This document shows positions 11,423 to 23,874 of a stretch of DNA of 64,000 nucleotides, piece after piece. Numbering within the stretch: position 1 is the first letter of the stretch; the number at the start of each line of letters is the position of its first letter. Below the pieces are notes generated by a model. It was not told where the DNA came from and ran no database searches. It was given only the letters and a program-made list of their open reading frames with translations. Position numbers and translations under genes: made by a program. The stretch spans positions 358,666 through 422,665 of the forward strand of contig NW_005179211.1 in assembly GCF_000350225.1 (NCBI RefSeq), given 5' to 3'. Origin of the DNA: Chondrus crispus. Lineage: Eukaryota > Rhodophyta > Florideophyceae > Gigartinales > Gigartinaceae.

Positions 11423-11799
11423 GAAAACCGGCAACTCGTCGAGCCGAAGCACCTCCGCTTCCCTCGGAGCAGGAGTATGAAAACGACCCGGGTCGAGTTT
11501 CCCCCAAACTCAAGGTTTCTCGTCCGGTTATCATACAACCCGGGACGCAAGTCTGGGTGCACGTGACAAACGGTCGTACGGGTCTTTCCGTATTGGAACC
11601 CAACCCGCAGCTATATGCGAAACACCGCGTCTCCCTGTCGAATGGGGTCGCGCACATCACCGCACTTCGAGAGTTCAAGGTCTTGGTAGCAAACTTCGCC
11701 TCGGCCCCCAAGCGCCTCTCGAAGAACCAGGTGCCGGGGTACGTTACCCCTCATCCGCGCGCCATGATACGCCCGCGATGCCTCTCGACGCCCTCCTAG
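11419..11799 (+). pseudogene. G2 protease-RT linker
   Basis: The stretch VHVTNGRTGLSVLEPNPQLY followed by VSLSNGVAHI parallels the G1 linker (RVTTAGRVLVFLEPKPSL, RLTNGVAKVL). It has no known catalytic motif; it is the conserved spacer before reverse transcriptase in these elements. A further in-frame gap lies between 11799 and the RT start. Confidence 0.55.
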
Positions 11800-11942
11800 C
11801 GGCGGAATTTACAGAAGGGGACAAGCCCCAATCAGAGAAGGGGGAGAAGTTCCCCCCGGCTTCGTAGAAGGAAGAACCCCAAGAGATTGACGCTGTCTCC
11901 CTCCAACATCTGCCGTCGCATGTCCGCACGCCAGTATGTGAC

Positions 11943-13390
11943 ATGCTTACGCCGTACTCCCGTATGTGGAGTGGCGATCTCGGGGAAGTCCGGGCTACGC
12001 AGCACCGGATCGAACTCCACCCCGGCTCGAAGCCGTTTCGATGTCAGCCATATCGGGCTGGACCACGGTCTCGACAAGCCGAACAAGACGCCGTAGATGG
12101 TATGATCTCAAGCCTGGTCATCTCCCGATCACAATCAGAGTGGGCGTCCCCGGTGGTTCTCATCCCCAAACCGGATGGATCCCTCTGTTTCTGCGTTGAT
12201 TACAGACGTTTGAACGCGATGACAGTACGGGACACTTACCCTATTCCTCGCATGGACGAGTGTCTGGACTCGCTCGGTGAAGCAAACATGTTCACAGCTC
12301 TAGATTGTAACTCGGGTTATTGGCAAATCCCCGTTGCGGAAGAAGACCGTCCGAAAACCACGTTCACGTGTCATGCTGGCACTTATCAACTTAACCGAAT
12401 GCCGTTCGGGCTAATGAATGCGCCCGCCACGTTTCAATGGATGTTGGACATTCTCCTCTCCGGATACCGATGGAAGAGCTGTACTTGGATGACATTATCA
12501 TATTCTCGAAGGATTATGAAACGCACCTCAAGGATATCAAGGTTATTATCTCTGCGTTACAACAAGAGGGGTTATCACTGAAATTGAACAAGTGTAAATT
12601 CTTTCAGGACTTCGTGGAGTACCTGGGCCACATCATTCGACCCGGGGAACTTCATGTCCACCCGAAGAATGTCTCGGCCTTGGCCGAGGCCAAGCCGCTA
12701 CGAACCCAGACCGAGCTCCGCTCGTTTCTGGGTATGTGTAACGTGTACCGACATTTCGTCGACCACTTCGCCAAGATTGCGGCGCCGTTGACGTCCATGC
12801 TCAAGAAGGGGGAGCCCGATCGGCTCCCAGAACTAGACGAAGACCGCAGGTCTGCCTTCGAAGCTCTGAAGACTTTCCTGATTTCCTCACCGGTATTGCG
12901 ACTACCGCGGCTGGGGCTACCGTATCCCTCGACACGGATGCATCCGACGCCCAACTCGGTTGCACGTTATTACAGCAACACGAGGATGGTAACAGATACC
13001 CTGTCGGGTTCTGGTCGCGAACGCTCTCGTCGGCGGAGAGGAATTACTCCACGACGGTGGAAGAATGTTTGGTTATTGTATGGGCCATTCAGACGCTGCG
13101 TCCTTACTTGGAACGCGAGCGATTCACGGTTAACACCGACCATCATTCCCTTCGCTGGTTAATGAATTTCGCCGACGCAAGCGGGCGTCTAGCACGGTGG
13201 CGCTTGCGCCTAGCCGAGTTTGAATTCGACGTCACGTACGTGAAGGGCATTAAGAATTGTCTCGCCCACGCCCTCAGTCGAATACCGTCTACAGGGGGCA
13301 CAACCGTCCCCATCGACGAAGAAATGCCGTGCTTCTCCGTTTTGGAGTTTCACGAAGACAAGCCGGAAGTGGAATCCGAGGAGTGGGACG
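11943..13390 (+). pseudogene. G2 reverse transcriptase and RNase H, frameshifted
   Basis: RT motifs: VLIPKPDGSLCFCVDYRRLN, TALDCNSGYWQIPV, MPFGLMNAPATFQ. Near 12470 the frame shifts and the catalytic YLDDIIIFSKDYE is read in the frame starting 12437. This frame continues (CNVYRHFVDHFAKIAAPL) and is lost near 12925. RNase H resumes in a third frame (LDTDASDAQLGC, TTVEECLVIVWAI, TDHHSLRWL, ARWRLRLAEFEF). Two frameshifts, each one or two bases, break the enzyme; the active-site residues themselves are present. Confidence 0.75.
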
Positions 13391-14085
13391 ACGACATTCA
13401 CGACGGATGCGTCGCCCTCGCCCCCCCGGCTTCCAAGGCCGCGATCACACACGACGAGATTGTACTCGCTCAACCCCCCGACCCGTTCTGTCAGGAGATC
13501 GCTTCCCATCTTAAGAAGGGGGAGGGTGTGGCCCAAATTCGCCTCTCCAAGTTCTTCATGAACAAGGAAGGGTTACTTTGTCGGAAAGCGCACCTTGACG
13601 GTGTTGAGCAAATCGTCGTACCAACCGCTCTGCGCGAGCGAGTGTTCTATATGGCGCATTACCCCGCCGCCTCGGGACATCCCGGAGGCAGGCGTCTGTT
13701 CTACACATTAAGACAACGGTACTACGGGCCGAGTTTGTCCGTCGACGCATACGCCACAGTCAGAAGGTGCTCCAACTGTGCGAAAGCTCGCATTGAATTG
13801 CGTAAGCACAACGCGAATTTGAAAACGTTCCCCCCGATGGGACCATTGGAGTTTATCGCTATTGACATCCTAGGCGAACTCCCCAGAACACCAAGATGCA
13901 ATCGATACCTCTTGGTAATATCTGATCGTTACTCAAAGCTGACCCGAACGGTGCCGCTTAAGAGAATTACCGCCGAGACTACTCTCCGACAATGGGAGTC
14001 AATTCACGTCATGGTTCTTCCTTGCCGTGTGCAAAATCCTTCGTGTCGAAAGCGTGTTCACCACAGCTTATCACCCACAAGCTAA
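13057..14085 (+). pseudogene. G2 RNase H end and integrase N-terminal half
   Basis: The frame runs from the RNase H C-terminus through the integrase zinc-binding region (MAHYPAASGHPGGR, then CSNCAKAR) into the core start, FIAIDILGELPRT, with the first catalytic Asp intact. Sequence then breaks at about 13975: comparison with G1 shows roughly 25 residues missing between KRITAET and LLSDNGSQF, with a change of frame. The codons for LLSDNGSQF are still readable in the third frame around 13980-14010. Confidence 0.7.
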
Positions 14086-15712
14086 TGGACAAGTGGAGAG
14101 GTTCAACTGCACCCTGGTGTCCTCACTACGGCACTACCTAGCCGACAACCAACGCGATTGGGACCAGTTCACGGACGCGCAAACCTACGGTTACAATTGT
14201 ACCGTGTATCGCATGATCGGCATGAAGCCGTTTGATCTTGTGTTATCCCGGACGCCGTCGCCGCTTTCCATCCAACAAACCCCTACACTGGAACACGATG
14301 TCTCGCGGACGCAGTACAAGCTCCGTTTCTTAACGTGGTTACGCGGGCTCATGTCAACAGCCCGCGACACGCTACTCGCGGGTCAGGACCGATATAAACG
14401 CGACTTCGATAGGAGATTACGGACGCCAACACCACAATATTCGGTTGGTGATCAAGTCCTCATCGAACCAGAGACATCCCTGCGAGCGGATGAGAAGACG
14501 GATAAGGACCGGGTCAATAACAAGTTAGCCCCACGGACGGAAGGCCCGTTCCCGGTGGTGGCGCTCGACGAGCATACAGTGACCATTGCCCGGACGACAG
14601 GCCTGAAAGATAGAGTCTCGAGAGACCGCATTGTGGAGGCTCCCCCTCCACGGACCATACCCGCCGACGCCGAACCCTCGTCACCTACGCCAACCGACGG
14701 CGACGCGTCTACCTTCATCCCCGCCGGGGCACCTCCCCGCCCGCTGAGAGACGACCTCGGCACAGGTAACCCGGATATATCTCCGCCAAAGTCAACGGAT
14801 CCTGAGGACCAAGACACTACTCGCGATAAGAACGAGATCGAAAACGCGACGCATGGCGCGAAAGCAACACGGCCTTCATGGTCGAAATCAATTATCCAGC
14901 CCAAAGGGGGCCCTCCTGCATCGGGATTACTGCACGCTCTCCGAGACGGCACGCACGCCTGGGTCATTTCCCAATTGAGTAGGAGATCCGCAACTGTAGG
15001 CGAAGGCTCCGTGTCTAAGGAGGGACTCCCTCCCCCACGGCTACCGTCACGGTTAGAGCCGACGGGTCACCGCGGGACGCATGCCCTGGAGACGAGGCGT
15101 ACCGCAACACGCCCCCGGCGAGCGACCGGCGCCCCGAACGGCGATAAGTCGCCGAACGAACGAACGCGTACCTTCACCGCTAGGCCACAGGACACGTGGA
15201 AACGGGACTCGGGAACAATTCGAAAGAAAGTATCCCCGACCGAGCCGGCCGCACCGGCGGTGACCGCAGACTCCACTCGCTGCCCCAATGAGACGCCGCC
15301 GGGTACAGAGGAGATCGCCGAGAGGTACGTCGCCAAATTTGCGTCTATGTGTACCTTCGGTCAGCCCCTCCTCCTGTCCCTGGGAAGCCCTCCTCACCGG
15401 TCAACCGCTGTTGATTCCTCATATCAAAACGCGTCAAACACGCCCGCTGAGGCGACGAAACGACCTCCTTCCCCTACAGAGGAGGCCACACAGACCTACG
15501 TGGTTGAGGCGCTGACCGGACACAAGCCGGGACCGGACGGGATACCACTCTTCCGAGTCCGTTGGTACGGATACACCGTGGACGATGACACCTGGGAACC
15601 CGCAAATTACATCCATTACAATACCGTTGTGCCGTTTTGCAAGCGCAAGCGTCTCCCCACCGCGGACCCCCACTTATGGTCCACCCCGGATAGCGTGGGG
15701 GTCGACAACTAG
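14027..15712 (+). pseudogene. G2 integrase C-terminal half with chromodomain
   Basis: This 561-codon open frame begins inside the integrase core (TTAYHPQANGQVERF carries the catalytic Glu). It continues through the basic C-terminal region and a long, low-complexity hydrophilic spacer. It ends with a complete chromodomain: YVVEALTGHKPGPDGIPLFR, VRWYGYTVDDDTWEP, with all aromatic-cage positions present. It is the best-preserved part of G2. Chromodomain at the integrase end defines chromoviruses. Confidence 0.8.
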
Positions 15713-16827
15713 CTCACACGCTCACCGTTTAGTTATTGGTGTTGTGCCCCGTGTCCTCTCCTGACGACGGCCCTCACCCTGCCGGGGTCGCGGCAACCGC
15801 CACCTAGCGGTTTCGGCAGCACCATCCCTCAGAGACCCCACCATCCGTCGGACGGCGGAAAACCTCCCCCTCCCGGGGTACGGGTGATCCGTTCCGTCCC
15901 GGACCCCGTCGACCGCACACGGGCCCTCGTGTCATAGCACTTCCGTCATCCGCCTCACGTGAGCCGAGAGCCGCAACGTCCCTACTGGTCTGTCGGGATG
16001 ACGTCAAGTGCAACCGGCTGTACGCCACAACCGGCGTGATCACGCCTCGCGACCGCCGCCCTCCGACTTAGGAGTCGTGTTTTCTCCTCGGGTGGTGACG
16101 CCTCAAGTCACGCCCCGTCATATGGCACCCTCGCGCCCGCTTTGAGTACCGCGTGCGGCAACCCGGGGTCATGCATTAGGACAGTCACGTCACCCCCTAC
16201 TTCTACTGGTCGGCAACACGCTGACGTTACGCGAAATCTGCGCCTCTCTGACCTTTCCGTCCTCGCGAGCGACGTCCCGTAGTTGCCCGCTATAGCGGCA
16301 GGCCGGAGTGACTCCCCCGCCGTGTGTGTCCCCTCTGGAGCCCGACACACGAGATAAGCGGGAATCAACGTTGGCGTGACCCTCATAGAGGACTGACCCC
16401 GTCCCGGTTTCGACGCCCCTGGCAGAGACAACCGTCACTCGCCATAATGAAAAAAGGAGCGATCCGTCGCGTCGTATACGAGCATCGCGGGAAAATCGTT
16501 CCCGGGGTGACGTCGTTACGACGCTCGCCCGTGAGCCGGATCACCACAAGGGGAGACGCGGACCACCCTCCACGTACAGAGCCCACCGATATCAACGTCA
16601 CTGACAACGACTCGGGCCCTCACGTCGTGCATCTCGGCATCAACTTACCGCGCGCCGCCCCGCGTATCCGAGAACGTCTACAAAAGGCAATCATGAGAAG
16701 AGAGGTCCCGTTTATGGCTAACCAGCATACCTCCCTCGGAGTATCTCCCCTCTTTCCTGACTCGTGAGTTACGGGCTACCCCGGGGTGCTCCTTTACGAG
16801 GAAGCATACACGCCACATCCCGACTCC
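15713..16827 (+). other. G2 post-pol non-coding region
   Basis: No recognisable domain is present. A plus-strand frame from about 16447 to 16767 contains a helix-like Arg-rich stretch, but nothing confirms it as a gene. It occupies the position between pol and the antisense ORF. Confidence 0.4.
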
Positions 16828-18419
16828 TCATAAATCGACGAGATCATCCTCGACCCCGGTGACCGGAGCCACCGGTGCATCCGACGGGATCGACCCCTCC
16901 TCAGAATCGAGGGGACCCCCCTCGACCGTCGCCGCCGCCGGAGCCGTCCCTCCCATCGGGGTGTCCACCACGAACGTGGTAACCCCCGCATCCGCCGCCG
17001 TCTTGAGGCGTTTCACTCCAGCCACAAACTCGGCGTTGCTCACTAATTTCAAGAGTTCGTCCTCGGAGACGCCCAACTCGGCAAACATACGCCGCCGTAC
17101 ACCCGACTCCCCTTTCGAAGTCACCGATCGGGGTTGCTCCCCAACTGTCGGGCTCTCGCCCCCCAGGGGAGCCTCCGGTTGTACCGGTCCACCCGGCTGA
17201 CCCGCCGAGTCTTGACCCTCGCGGGGTGTGTACGGCGTAGCTACTGCCGTTGACACAGGGACCAGAGACCCCTGCATTAATTCCGGTTGAAGGCTCTTAA
17301 ACGACCCCGGGTCGAGCCGGATCCAATTACCGGCGCTCGGTTCGCGGGCGTCGTCTCGCCTCCCCGGGGACGCGTTCGCGCGATCAGAGCGATTGTAATG
17401 GTGGCCCTGACCATAAGTCACCCGTGGCCAATCATCCCGGTCATGAAGATCGAGCAGCGTATTCAGCTGCTTGCAAACCCATGCCCCACCAAGGACACCT
17501 TCCAAGTCTAGCTTGCGCAACCATTGGACAACCATGGTCGGCAACACGTACAACCGGCCGTCCAGAGATGACCAAATGAACCTTTTCGCCACGATAGCGA
17601 TACATTCGCTGAGAAATATCATCCAACGCGGAGACTGCGGCGAGTCATTCAGACTCAAGCCGAAATACACCAGACAAGGTGGGACCTCCGCAACGAAGTC
17701 CGCAGGGACTTCGTACTGCAAAAACCAATGCGGTATATGAGGATACCGCTCATACCGAGAACGCGGCTCGAAAGTCGTCGCTTCGATCCACTCGTAGGCG
17801 ACAAACACGCCGAGAGCGTTGCGCATCCGACGCTCGTATTTGAGCTTGTCGTAATACCCGGAGTTGCTTTCCCGTTCTACATACCTGTCGTAGCGAGGTG
17901 AGAGGATCGGCTTGTCCCACGCCATGTACGCGATCCCCGGCTCCTCATCCCGCTCCGGTAGATGATCCAACAATCGCCGCAGATTGGCGACGTAACCGCG
18001 ATCGCCCTCTGTACGATACGCCCACGTATCAAAGTCCCATTCTACGGGAATTGGGCGATTGCACGGCGTCCTCGACAGCCGACGAACCAACGACGACATG
18101 TATCTCTGACGTCGGTCACGCCTAATACGGCGGTACTTCGGCCAGACATGCTTGCCGTCCACCACGAGACGGTAGCAAAAATCGCGTGACCATACAGCTC
18201 GTAGACTGAGACCCCCGGGAGAGCACCGGTCACATCCGCGTACGACCGCACGAGATGTGTGTCCCGTAACCCCTCGGGAGCAAAGAATGGAGCCCGTTCG
18301 AATAGCAAGGGATCGTCGGACATGCCCTTGCCACGCAGCAACCGAGGGGACGGCCACTCCCGCACCTCCGCCTCCTCCGCGTCCCTCGCTTCCCCGTAGG
18401 GGTCGCGGAACCGATCCAT
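16828..18419 (-). CDS. Antisense accessory ORF of G2 (unknown function)
   Basis: This long minus-strand frame lies between pol and the 3' LTR, opposite to the element. I start it at 18419 (MDRFRDPYGEARD). One indel in a T-run near 18170 joins GHAIF to CYRLVVDGKHVWPKYRR; the rest is open to 16828. The middle third is rich in aromatic and charged residues (HIPHWFLQYEVPADF, DFDTWAYRTEGDRGYV), as expected of a folded protein. The last 170 residues are Pro/Gly/Ser-rich with a short helical segment (FAELGVSEDELLKLV). KYERRMRNALGVFVAYEWI resembles a segment of the G1 antisense ORF. No known family is recognised. Random antisense openness is the alternative; length, composition and recurrence in G1 argue against it. 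Confidence 0.5.
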
Positions 18420-18696
18420 CGTCGCCGTGCCGACCCGGGCAAGACGCCTCTCCGATGACAACTCGTTCCCTTCCGCGTACCGTGACAGCGTGGACTGTGT
18501 GGAGGAAACTGCAAAAGGAAGGCGGGGACAAGCCGGCCGCGCTAGATGGAAAGTTGGAATATTGCGGAAGACCGCCTCCGACAAGCTGGCTTGCAAAAAC
18601 ACACGCCTTCAGTTTACCCTCGGTCGCTGGTCCAAAAACCGCGATAATTTAGTGATGATTTCTACGGTACCTACGCGCGGGGACGCGTGGTTCTCT

Positions 18697-18709
18697 AAGA
18701 AGGGGGATC
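18697..18709 (+). other. G2 polypurine tract
   Basis: AAGAAGGGGGATC directly precedes the 3' LTR (TG at 18710). It is the expected primer for plus-strand DNA synthesis. Confidence 0.7.
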
Positions 18710-19357
18710 TGTAGCGCACTGTACTCTGTACCGGGACAGCTGTCCTAATCTCGCCAAAATCGCGCTCGCCGGCACCACGTGTGCCTCGGGTACACGTGGA
18801 CCCCTGTCTCTCTGCCGGACCATACCGGTGGACACGTGTGAGCCCTCTGCCACCTGTCGGGTCTATAGGAGCCGTTACTTGGTCCCCTCGGGGCTACACC
18901 CGTTATATTCTAGTTATTCTAAATTACGGTATAATTTAGCTTCGTCATTACGGCGACGGGGACTATATAGTCAACCCGATAATCAAAGTAAAGAGGCACG
19001 AAGCCTCGGGTCATTTACCTTGGTTTCTGGATTCCAGGTTGTAGCCTCGACTCGGTACTGGCTCGCCCATACCGACCGAGCCATCTACACCCCTAGAATC
19101 CCACCTGTGTTCCCGGCGCGCGTCGATCCCCCCCGCGCGAGACCTACGTTAACTACTGTGCTGTCCGTCCTGCTAGCTCTGTTTTTCTCTTAATTCCATC
19201 CCCTTTTATTGCTGACTACCTTGCTACTTTTCTACCGCCCAAGCCGAGCCCGGATCCCGGTTCCGGTCATCCACCGGGTGGTCTCCCGAATTTCCTTACG
19301 CGTCCGAACGCGCGTCGCTCTGCCTACAGCCGCCACACGTGGCTGTAGTGCACGACA
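18710..19357 (+). repeat. G2 3' LTR
   Basis: 648 bp, starting TGTAGCGCAC and ending GCACGACA, followed by the target duplication CAAGA (19358-19362). It differs from the 5' LTR by scattered substitutions (roughly 5 percent in the stretch I compared), so the insertion is not recent. Confidence 0.9.
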
Positions 19358-19362
19358 CAAGA

Positions 19363-21600
19363 CGCACGTGCGCATGTGCGCATACGACCGACAGGACAAG
19401 TGTCGACACAGGCGACACGCAATCGGACAGCGGAGGTCAGCGCGCGGAGCAAGCTGCCCTTCGCTGGGGTAAGGGGCATACCGCACTGAGAGGGCACCAG
19501 AGCGGGGACCCTGACTCCTCCCCCAGGCGAATACGCCGACACGGTTGCGCTCGTGCCGCCCAAGGGGCCTACGACGAAGCTGTCGCAACTTACCGAACCA
19601 CCGCGCGCGCGCCCGACTCCGGGTCCCGAAACGACGCCCGGATTTCCTTCCGCGGGGTCGGAGGGCACGCGGGCGTCCGCCTTACGTCAGGCAGACAGTG
19701 AAAGCCACCATTGCGAACTGGTTACGGGAGTAACACGCCACGAACACCTCCCCGCACAGTACGGGAACGAATCATGAGGGCGACAAAGCGACCGCGATCG
19801 TGACACCAGCGCGCCAGGGACGCGACTCCTCGCGACCGCACACAACCCAACCCCTCTATCTTCCGCACCAACACACCGGCGCGTCCCCGCGCCGACCGCC
19901 CGATACTGCCTACGACGAAGATTTCGCGACTCACCGAACCACCGCACACGCGTCAAGAAGAACGCGAACCACTCCCCGCGAACTACGAGAACGAACCACG
20001 ACGACACTAGCGCGGACGCGATCGTGACACTGGCGAACCCGGGGACGGGACCCCTCCCCACACGCGCAGGTCCTCTCTACGCTACTTTCTGACGGTTGTT
20101 TTTCCGCGAGCGCGTACGCAGAGACAAAGACAATCGCGCGCCGCGCCGGCGCTCGGCGCACACCAAGGGGACAACGTCGCCGCTCAAGGCGGGACGATGT
20201 ATAACGCACGGCGAAGCCCCGACAGGAAAAGACGCCCGGCTTCGTTGCGAGTGATGACTTACGTGTCAAGGAGCCGGTGCACGGTCGAATAATGCGGCTT
20301 GTATCCGGTGTACAGAAGAGCACGCACTAGGTGATGCTGAGGCTGCTTCATCGTCGACCGCACGGGCAGACGACGAATCGGAATTGCAGAGTGAGCAGTC
20401 TGTCGAAATTGCAAATTGAGGAGCGTGGAAAGGAGAACATGGCAAGGCAGGGCAGTCGCTCCGGAGCATGAGCACGTCGTCGAACGTCGTGTGCGCGGCA
20501 TCGGTCGCGATGCGGGCGCGGACATGCCGCTCACGCCTCTAAACAGCGTCCTGGTCGGCGGCGGAAAAGTCTCGGAAAAGTAACGACGGGAGTCTCAATT
20601 GGCGTATGATTTCCTCCCCCATTGTCAGGAGACGCGCGCGGCTCGCGCTGTCCGCGTCTACTTATGAGGATGATCCCCTCGGGAGGAGCGCGACTCTCCC
20701 CCCTTTTTTTACGTGCCGTAGCCGGCGCTCGCCCCACTACTGCCTCCCTATAGCGAGAGCCACTTCCGCTAAAGCGGAGACTTCCGTTTTCCGTCTCCGC
20801 TCTCGAGCGAGGACTTGGGGACGGGGGCGATGGACGTCTTATCTCATATGACGCCCCACGTGCCCCTCCGGGAGCGGTACGCCCGCCCGACATCCGCGGT
20901 CGACGGGGATACGAGGCTCCGCGTGTCCCTCCCGATGGGGGAGGGACCAACCCCGATCGCGACCACGGGTTCTGCGTGACGCGAGGGGGGGCCCCGACGG
21001 CCAGCCACGTGCTCCGTGCCCACCTCCACGGATGGGGTGGGATGGAGAGCGCGTAGTGGGTAGCCCCGCATAGCAGGGAAGACCAGCTAAGGCCATGCCA
21101 CGAGGAAGAGGCAGCACCGCGCCGGTGGAGCGAGACGGGCCGCCACAAGAACGCCGCGTCTTGCCGTGCCGAGATAGGAAGGTTCGAAGGACGCGGGGCA
21201 TCCCGTGGCGAAGTCAACGCGGGGAAGGAATCCACGAATTCTACGAAGAAAGGGGGTCTACTAATTTTACGCGAACGCGGAGATCGAATCGTCAACTCCG
21301 AGGTCTACAGGACGTGCGGGGACGTCACGCTTATTGCCTCGGGCCATCAGGCGCCCCTGCCGAACCAGAGACGTGGGAAGGCGGGGGACAGTAGCTCAGG
21401 TGCCGAGGCACCTCTGACCCGAGCTCCTCCAACGAGGGCATGGTGACCTCGCTGTGCCGCGGCCAAACGTGGGCCGACGCGTCATGAGTGAAGCCACCAC
21501 CCTCAGCACGGAGGGTTTCGTATCCCGGTTGGGCATAAGGATCCCGCACGGCGGGGCGCGATACGGACGCCCCAGTGTGACGGGGTGTCGCGACCCCTCG
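19363..21600 (+). other. G1 post-pol non-coding region, right part
   Basis: This continues G1 after the nested element. No clear gene is seen. Two diverged direct repeats are visible: around 19545-19810 and 19910-20035 both contain CTACGACGAAG, then ACCGAACCACCGC, then a GAACGAA...GCGATCGTGACAC segment. The remainder is GC-rich with small hairpins. Confidence 0.45.
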
Positions 21601-23639
21601 CTATGCCGCGACACGGAGATCGTCCCGTTCGCGGCGGTATCGGTCGCGATCCGCCAGAGCACGCTCGAGAGCCTCCGAATGCCGACGGGACGATTCACGG
21701 AAATTGTCTAAGGCTCCTTGAGCTCGGCGGAGGTCCGCCGCGTGGACCTCCCGCTCCGCGTTGATTCGGCGTGCTTCGTCGCTGCGCGCAAGATACCAGC
21801 TGGCGAGGGTGCTCAACAACCCGCAGACCTTCCAAACGCGACTAGACGAGGTCCTGAGGGCACGAGCCAGGCCGGGAATGGCCAAGATGTCCCCCGGCGA
21901 TAAGACGAGCTGTGGCGTCGCGGAAGGGAGAATAGGGTCTTGACGCGCCAAACTCAGAGGGAGAATAGGCGGAACCCCCGACGCAAATTGAGGAGACACA
22001 CCGGATGCCTCCGGCGACTGGAAATTGATCATGCGCCACGACGCAAAGGCCAGGACATCGCTTTCCACCTCTCGGTGTCGCTTACGTTGAGCCTCGCGAC
22101 GGACGGAGCCCACACCGGCCCCTCTCCCCGTGGTAATCGGCGAAGCTTGGGGAGAGGCCGGCTTCGCGACGAACTCGTCGGACTGCAGGTCCTACAGGAG
22201 GAAGCGCTTCGCTCGCCCGTGGTGTAGTCGGTCCACGGGTGATGCGTACGCTCGGAGACCTGACACGTGCGGTGCATTAGGGACAGCACAGAGGCGAAGT
22301 CCCACATCGCGTGTTTGGAGTTCACTTCCAGGGGGTGGGGTGGTACAACGGGGAGGTCGAAAGCAACCCTGCCAAGCAACGCGACGACCCTAGTGGGCTG
22401 AACAAACACGCGAGGGTTGATGTGGACCTCGGCCATAAACGCGTGACCGAGGGCCCACGCCCACTCACGTTCGAAGTTGTGTACAAGTTCGGCGTGGGCC
22501 GGGTAGTCGGGGTCCGCACACGCGTAACCAAAATGCTTTAAATCATACGGAAGCAACGCGTGTACTCCGAAGGACGGAAGGGACTCCAGCACAGCTTTCG
22601 GTAGCTCGGGGAAGTCCCTTGGAGTGATACCTTGCTCGAAGGACGCCGATCTGAAGACGCGGCCGTCATCCTCCTCGCAGTGGCGGTAGGTCGCCCAGTC
22701 GTGGGGCGACACCGCGACCGAATAGAGGCGCATGAGGGAGCTCGCCGATTTCTGGAGAGCCACGCGAGCCTTCGAATAGGCATAAGGACGGGGACTCAGG
22801 TAGAGCTCCTCAACCTCGGAAAGGAAGAACCGTCGCGGTGCGCCCGGCAAACGACCAACCAGGTGCTCGCCCATGCCGTCGACATAGATGAATTCACCGG
22901 AATTGTATGCGAACGTCCTGTCGCAAGGGATCGCGTCGGGGATTTGATATGGAACTCCCCCGCCCTTGCCCGTCAGCCTAGCAAGGACGAGGCCGGCCTC
23001 GTCCACGCGGCCTGCCTCATAAATGCGACGCACGCGCATGAGATCAGGGCGCAAAGCGTCACGCGATAAAAACTCCGCGAGGGTGATTCCAGTTCTGGCG
23101 TAACGACGCCACGGGAACCCGAGCCGCTCCACAAGCGGCGGCATCGAGCGGGCCAGGGCGGTGGTAAACCACTGGGTGGTGTCGTCGGCCAACTCCGCCC
23201 CCGCGTCGAGATTACCTCGGGTCTTCGGAGGCAGGAGGCCCGGCTGCCGGCAGCTCCCCCATGCCCCATACGACCCGGGGCACGGCTGGTAAGGCGCGCT
23301 CGTACGCGGCGCGTCGGACATGTTGTCAGGAGGAACCTCTCCGACCTTCCTGCGTATGACGTCGCCCCCTTGGGGCAGCGCAGCACCCGACGAGGCGGGA
23401 CGAAATTCCACACTCCCGGTGGACCCGGAGGGGACGCGACTCTTCTGGAAGGGCGGCAGCGCGGGCGCCGCGGGAGCGACAAATCCCTCTATGCGAGAAG
23501 GATGCGCGACGGAGTCCCCGGAAGAGCCCGGGGGAGGTACTGTAGGCGGGGGCACGGAGGCCCCCGAGAGCGGCAGAAGCGCGCGGAGCCCGACGGAAGA
23601 GCCCCCAGACGAAGGACGAGCCTCGGGAAGCGAAGACAT
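21601..23639 (-). pseudogene. Antisense accessory ORF of G1 (unknown function)
   Basis: This minus-strand frame, next to the G1 3' LTR, is open from 23915 to 22029. A plausible start is 23639 (MSSLPEARPSSGG); 23852 is an alternative. A frameshift near 22205 leads to a second frame (22113-21601) that carries a clear coiled coil (ARRINAEREVHAADLRRAQG). N-terminus is Pro/Ser-rich; from residue about 150 it becomes globular-like (GITLAEFLSRDALRPDLM, FIYVDGMGEHLVGRLPGAP). NFEREWAWALGHAFMAEVHI (22419-22478) resembles the G2 antisense ORF. No known domain recognised. The single frameshift suggests decay in an old element. Confidence 0.5.
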
Positions 23640-23874
23640 GAGGACGACGACGCGGTAAGGAGCGCGTGAGTGGCAACGACGAGGGACACCCGCCGTGGCG
23701 GGTGAGGAGAGGTGGATGAGGATGCAAAACCAGGGAGCACGGAGTACGGCGGGGACGTAAGGGGGCCAAGGTCGATCGGTGGACGGCGCCGGAGACAACG
23801 CCGGATCAAGGGGGAGCAGGACCACGGCTCGGGAAGCGACCGGGTCGGACATGGCTCTCTCACTCCTCAAGGGT

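Larger units (their letters stand above)
7306..19357 (+). mobile_element. Chromovirus G2 (Ty3/gypsy), complete but decayed, nested in G1
   Basis: The 646- and 648-bp terminal LTRs (7306-7951, 18710-19357) begin TG and end CA and are flanked by CAAGA. Inside are a primer-binding site, gag, protease, reverse transcriptase, RNase H, integrase with chromodomain, a non-coding stretch, a long antisense ORF and a polypurine tract. A third LTR copy at 8114-8761 is a separate solo insertion. Multiple stops and frameshifts make all plus-strand genes non-functional. Confidence 0.9.
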
